DNA from: Tautonia rosea
GTDB lineage: Bacteria; Planctomycetota; Planctomycetia; Isosphaerales; Isosphaeraceae
Direction: 5' to 3'
Assembly: GCF_012958305.1 (NCBI RefSeq)
Contig: NZ_JABBYO010000020.1
Location: forward strand, 1-64,000
DNA length: 64,000 bases
The notes under the pieces were generated by a model. It searched no databases. It worked only from the letters and a program-made list of their open reading frames with translations, and had not been told where the DNA came from. How positions within the stretch are numbered: the first letter of the stretch is position 1; every line of letters begins with the position of its first letter. The position numbers were made by a program, and so were the translations under genes. Shown one piece after another: positions 62,191-64,000 of this stretch.

Positions 62191-63909
62191 GTGCGAGATC
62201 GCCTGCTCGTCCGGAAATCCTGGTGTGGAACCATCGGCCTGTGGGCCATGCTCGCCCCGTCCTGTCTCAAGGTCCGTGCGCAAGAGCTGCCCGTCGTCCT
62301 GCCCCCGCCTCCGCAGGAGGCCCCCGCGGTCGCTGATCCGCCGGCGACTCCCATCACGGTCGATCAACTCGCCGAACGCCTGGTCGAGATGGAGCAGCGG
62401 AACCGCGCACTCGCCGACGAGCTGGAGCGGTCGCGGCTGGAACACGCCGAGCAAATGCGGCAGATCCTCGATCGGCTCGATGAGGTCTCGACCCGTCTCC
62501 GCATCGCCGAGGACCCCGACCTGGACCTCGACCTCGACGAGGTTGGGCCGGACGGCTCGATCCAGCAGACTCCCCCCGTCGATCCCGGTACGGTCGAGAA
62601 CCCGGTCCCCGACTATACCGAGGGCCAGTTCGCCCCCAATACACCAGCCCCCGGCTACCCGCTGCCGAGCATTGTCGAGCCCGGCCGATCGCTCCTAAAG
62701 GGGAGCTTCGGCCCCGGATTCCGGTTCCGGACTTACGACGGCGAGTTCCGGCTCAAGGTCAACTACGAGTCACAGGTCGAGGCCCGCGTCTGGGACCCGA
62801 GCAACCAGGTCCCGGCCAACAGCGGCATCTACCTGCCTCGCCAGCGAATCTTCTTCAGCGGGAACATCACCCGGCCGATCGAGTACGAATTCTCCATCAA
62901 CCGGGGCTTCGGCGGGCTCAACATTCTGAACGCCTACCTGAACCTCCACCTCGACGACCGCCTCGAACTGCGCATGGGACGGTTCTTTACCCCCATGTTC
63001 TACGACCAGTTCGCCATCTCGAACTACTGGCTGATGCAGCCCGAGCGGTCGGTCTTCACCACGAACTTGTCGCTCAACCGCCAGTTCGGCGCGATGGCCT
63101 GGGGCTATCTGTTCGACAAGCGGCTCGACTACGCGGCCGGCGTCTTCAACGGCTCGCGCAACTCATTTGAACCGTTGAACAACGGTGTCGACTTCGTCAG
63201 CTATCTCAACGCCCGTCCCTTTCAGCAGTCCGAGGCCTTGCCCGCGGCCCGGTTCCTGAACCTGGGGGCCTCGGTGGCGGTCGGGAACCAGGATCAGGCT
63301 CCGGTTCCGCGGTCCTTCCGGATCGGCGGAGGGTCCCCCAGCGCCGATGTTCCCGGAGCGGCCACGGTACCGTTCCTCATCCTCGACCCGGGCGTGGTCG
63401 AGCGAGGCAACCGCCTGATCGGTTCGGTGCACGCGGCCTACTTCTACAAGCAACTCTCGCTGATCGGCGAGTGGCAGTACGGCTACGGCGGCTATGCCCC
63501 CTCGGTCGCGGCCGACTCCACGCGGGTCCCCTTCTCAGGCTTCTACGTCTCGGGGGGCTACTTCCTGACGGGCGAAACGATCGAACGGCGAGCCCGCCTC
63601 TATCCGCTTCGACCCCTCTTCCCGACCCGTGAGGACGACCGCCGCGGCATCGGCGCCTGGGAAGTCACCGGGCGGGTCAGCACGCTGCAGATCGGTGAAC
63701 AGGTCTTCTCCGCCGGTCTGGCCGACCCGGATCTCTGGTCGAATCAGGCCGTCACGACCGAGTTGGGGGTGAACTGGTACTGGAACGAGTACACCAAGGT
63801 CTACCTCTTCTGGCTGCACGGCAACTTCGGCGACCCGGTCCTCTACCGCCCGGGACATCTCCAGGAAACGGCGGATATGTTCTGGCTACGATTCCAGCTC
63901 TATTTCTGA
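62191..63909 (+). CDS. Phosphate-selective porin O/P-like outer-membrane protein
   Basis: A 572-residue outer-membrane protein. The GTG at 62,191 is preferred: GGGAGGG lies about ten bases upstream and it gives a proper signal peptide (RKSWCGTIGLWAMLAPSCLK then VRAQE). An ATG at 62,050 is possible. After a Pro-rich bit, residues 55-105 form a coiled coil (TVDQLAERLVEMEQRNRALA, RQILDRLDEVSTRLRIAEDP), likely a trimer stalk or peptidoglycan tether. The barrel follows: FRLKVNYESQVEARVWDPSN, LELRMGRFFTPMFYDQFAIS, ending in FWLRFQLYF with a final Phe. GRFFTPxxxDQ is an OprO/OprP hallmark. Phosphate selectivity is not provable by sequence. Confidence 0.86.
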   Translation: MRDRLLVRKSWCGTIGLWAMLAPSCLKVRAQELPVVLPPPPQEAPAVADPPATPITVDQLAERLVEMEQRNRALADELERSRLEHAEQMRQILDRLDEVSTRLRIAEDPDLDLDLDEVGPDGSIQQTPPVDPGTVENPVPDYTEGQFAPNTPAPGYPLPSIVEPGRSLLKGSFGPGFRFRTYDGEFRLKVNYESQVEARVWDPSNQVPANSGIYLPRQRIFFSGNITRPIEYEFSINRGFGGLNILNAYLNLHLDDRLELRMGRFFTPMFYDQFAISNYWLMQPERSVFTTNLSLNRQFGAMAWGYLFDKRLDYAAGVFNGSRNSFEPLNNGVDFVSYLNARPFQQSEALPAARFLNLGASVAVGNQDQAPVPRSFRIGGGSPSADVPGAATVPFLILDPGVVERGNRLIGSVHAAYFYKQLSLIGEWQYGYGGYAPSVAADSTRVPFSGFYVSGGYFLTGETIERRARLYPLRPLFPTREDDRRGIGAWEVTGRVSTLQIGEQVFSAGLADPDLWSNQAVTTELGVNWYWNEYTKVYLFWLHGNFGDPVLYRPGHLQETADMFWLRFQLYF

Positions 63910-64000
63910 TCGGCAAACATGTTCATTTATGAAAGAATATTGATCATCATCAGAGCGATTCGAGGAGGGATCGGAGGGAAGCGAGGTCGGGGTTCAGGAA

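Overview
This 64 kb window comes from a GC-rich chromosome of a planctomycete, most likely of the Isosphaeraceae. The evidence is the combination of a DUF1559 pseudopilin, unusually large type II secretion/type IV pilus pseudopilins, a DUF6268 outer-membrane protein, an Omp85 protein with a long Pro-rich insertion, and an EF-G of the spirochaete/planctomycete/mitochondrial type. The family-level placement is inference. No rRNA genes and no CRISPR array were seen.

Layout. (1) 1-1,000: a broken tyrosine integrase next to tRNA-Arg(CCG), probably one end of an old integrated element that continues off the left edge. (2) 1.1-3.6 kb: a phosphatidylcholine synthase-like enzyme, translationally coupled to an APC-superfamily permease. 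(3) 4.4-12 kb: a heavy-metal RND efflux adaptor and pump, a convergent TolC-like outer-membrane factor, and a DUF6268 barrel protein. (4) 12.3-16.3 kb: a 4 kb islet between the intact tRNA-Leu(UAA) and a 57 bp copy of its 3' part. It carries a tightly coupled three-gene operon ending in a membrane-anchored patatin phospholipase, plus a MazG-like gene and a frameshifted HTH gene. This is the best candidate for an undescribed system, probably anti-phage defence. (5) 16.3-30.6 kb: housekeeping genes: cupin, HU-like protein with a basic tail, gamma-glutamyltransferase, parvulin-type prolyl isomerase, PIN-TRAM membrane protein, HIT hydrolase, a signal-peptidase-like protein lacking catalytic residues, EF-G, a DUF3179-like protein and pyruvate phosphate dikinase. 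(6) 31-53.5 kb: a one-direction secretion/pilus locus: GspE/PilB ATPase, PilT, a second GspE/PilB, a PilC/GspF platform protein, then seven pseudopilins including a 2,164-residue GspK-like protein and a DUF1559 protein. (7) 54-57.7 kb: BamA, followed by a cluster of inverted repeats and a MITE-like element. (8) 57.7-64 kb: a Mrr-like nuclease and a HEPN-like protein in tandem, a lineage-type unknown protein, adenine phosphoribosyltransferase and a porin O/P.

How the parts work together. The pcs-permease pair suggests import of choline (or a related amine) for direct phosphatidylcholine synthesis. The pilus/secretion locus holds the motors, platform and pilins, but no secretin, GspL/M or prepilin peptidase is visible here. 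Several pseudopilins share Asp/Asn/Gly loops resembling calcium sites, so their fibre may depend on calcium. The two tRNA-linked regions and the repeat-flanked nuclease pair are the accessory parts of an otherwise stable chromosome. Start codons were chosen by ribosome-binding sites, signal peptides or prepilin leaders where these were clear.
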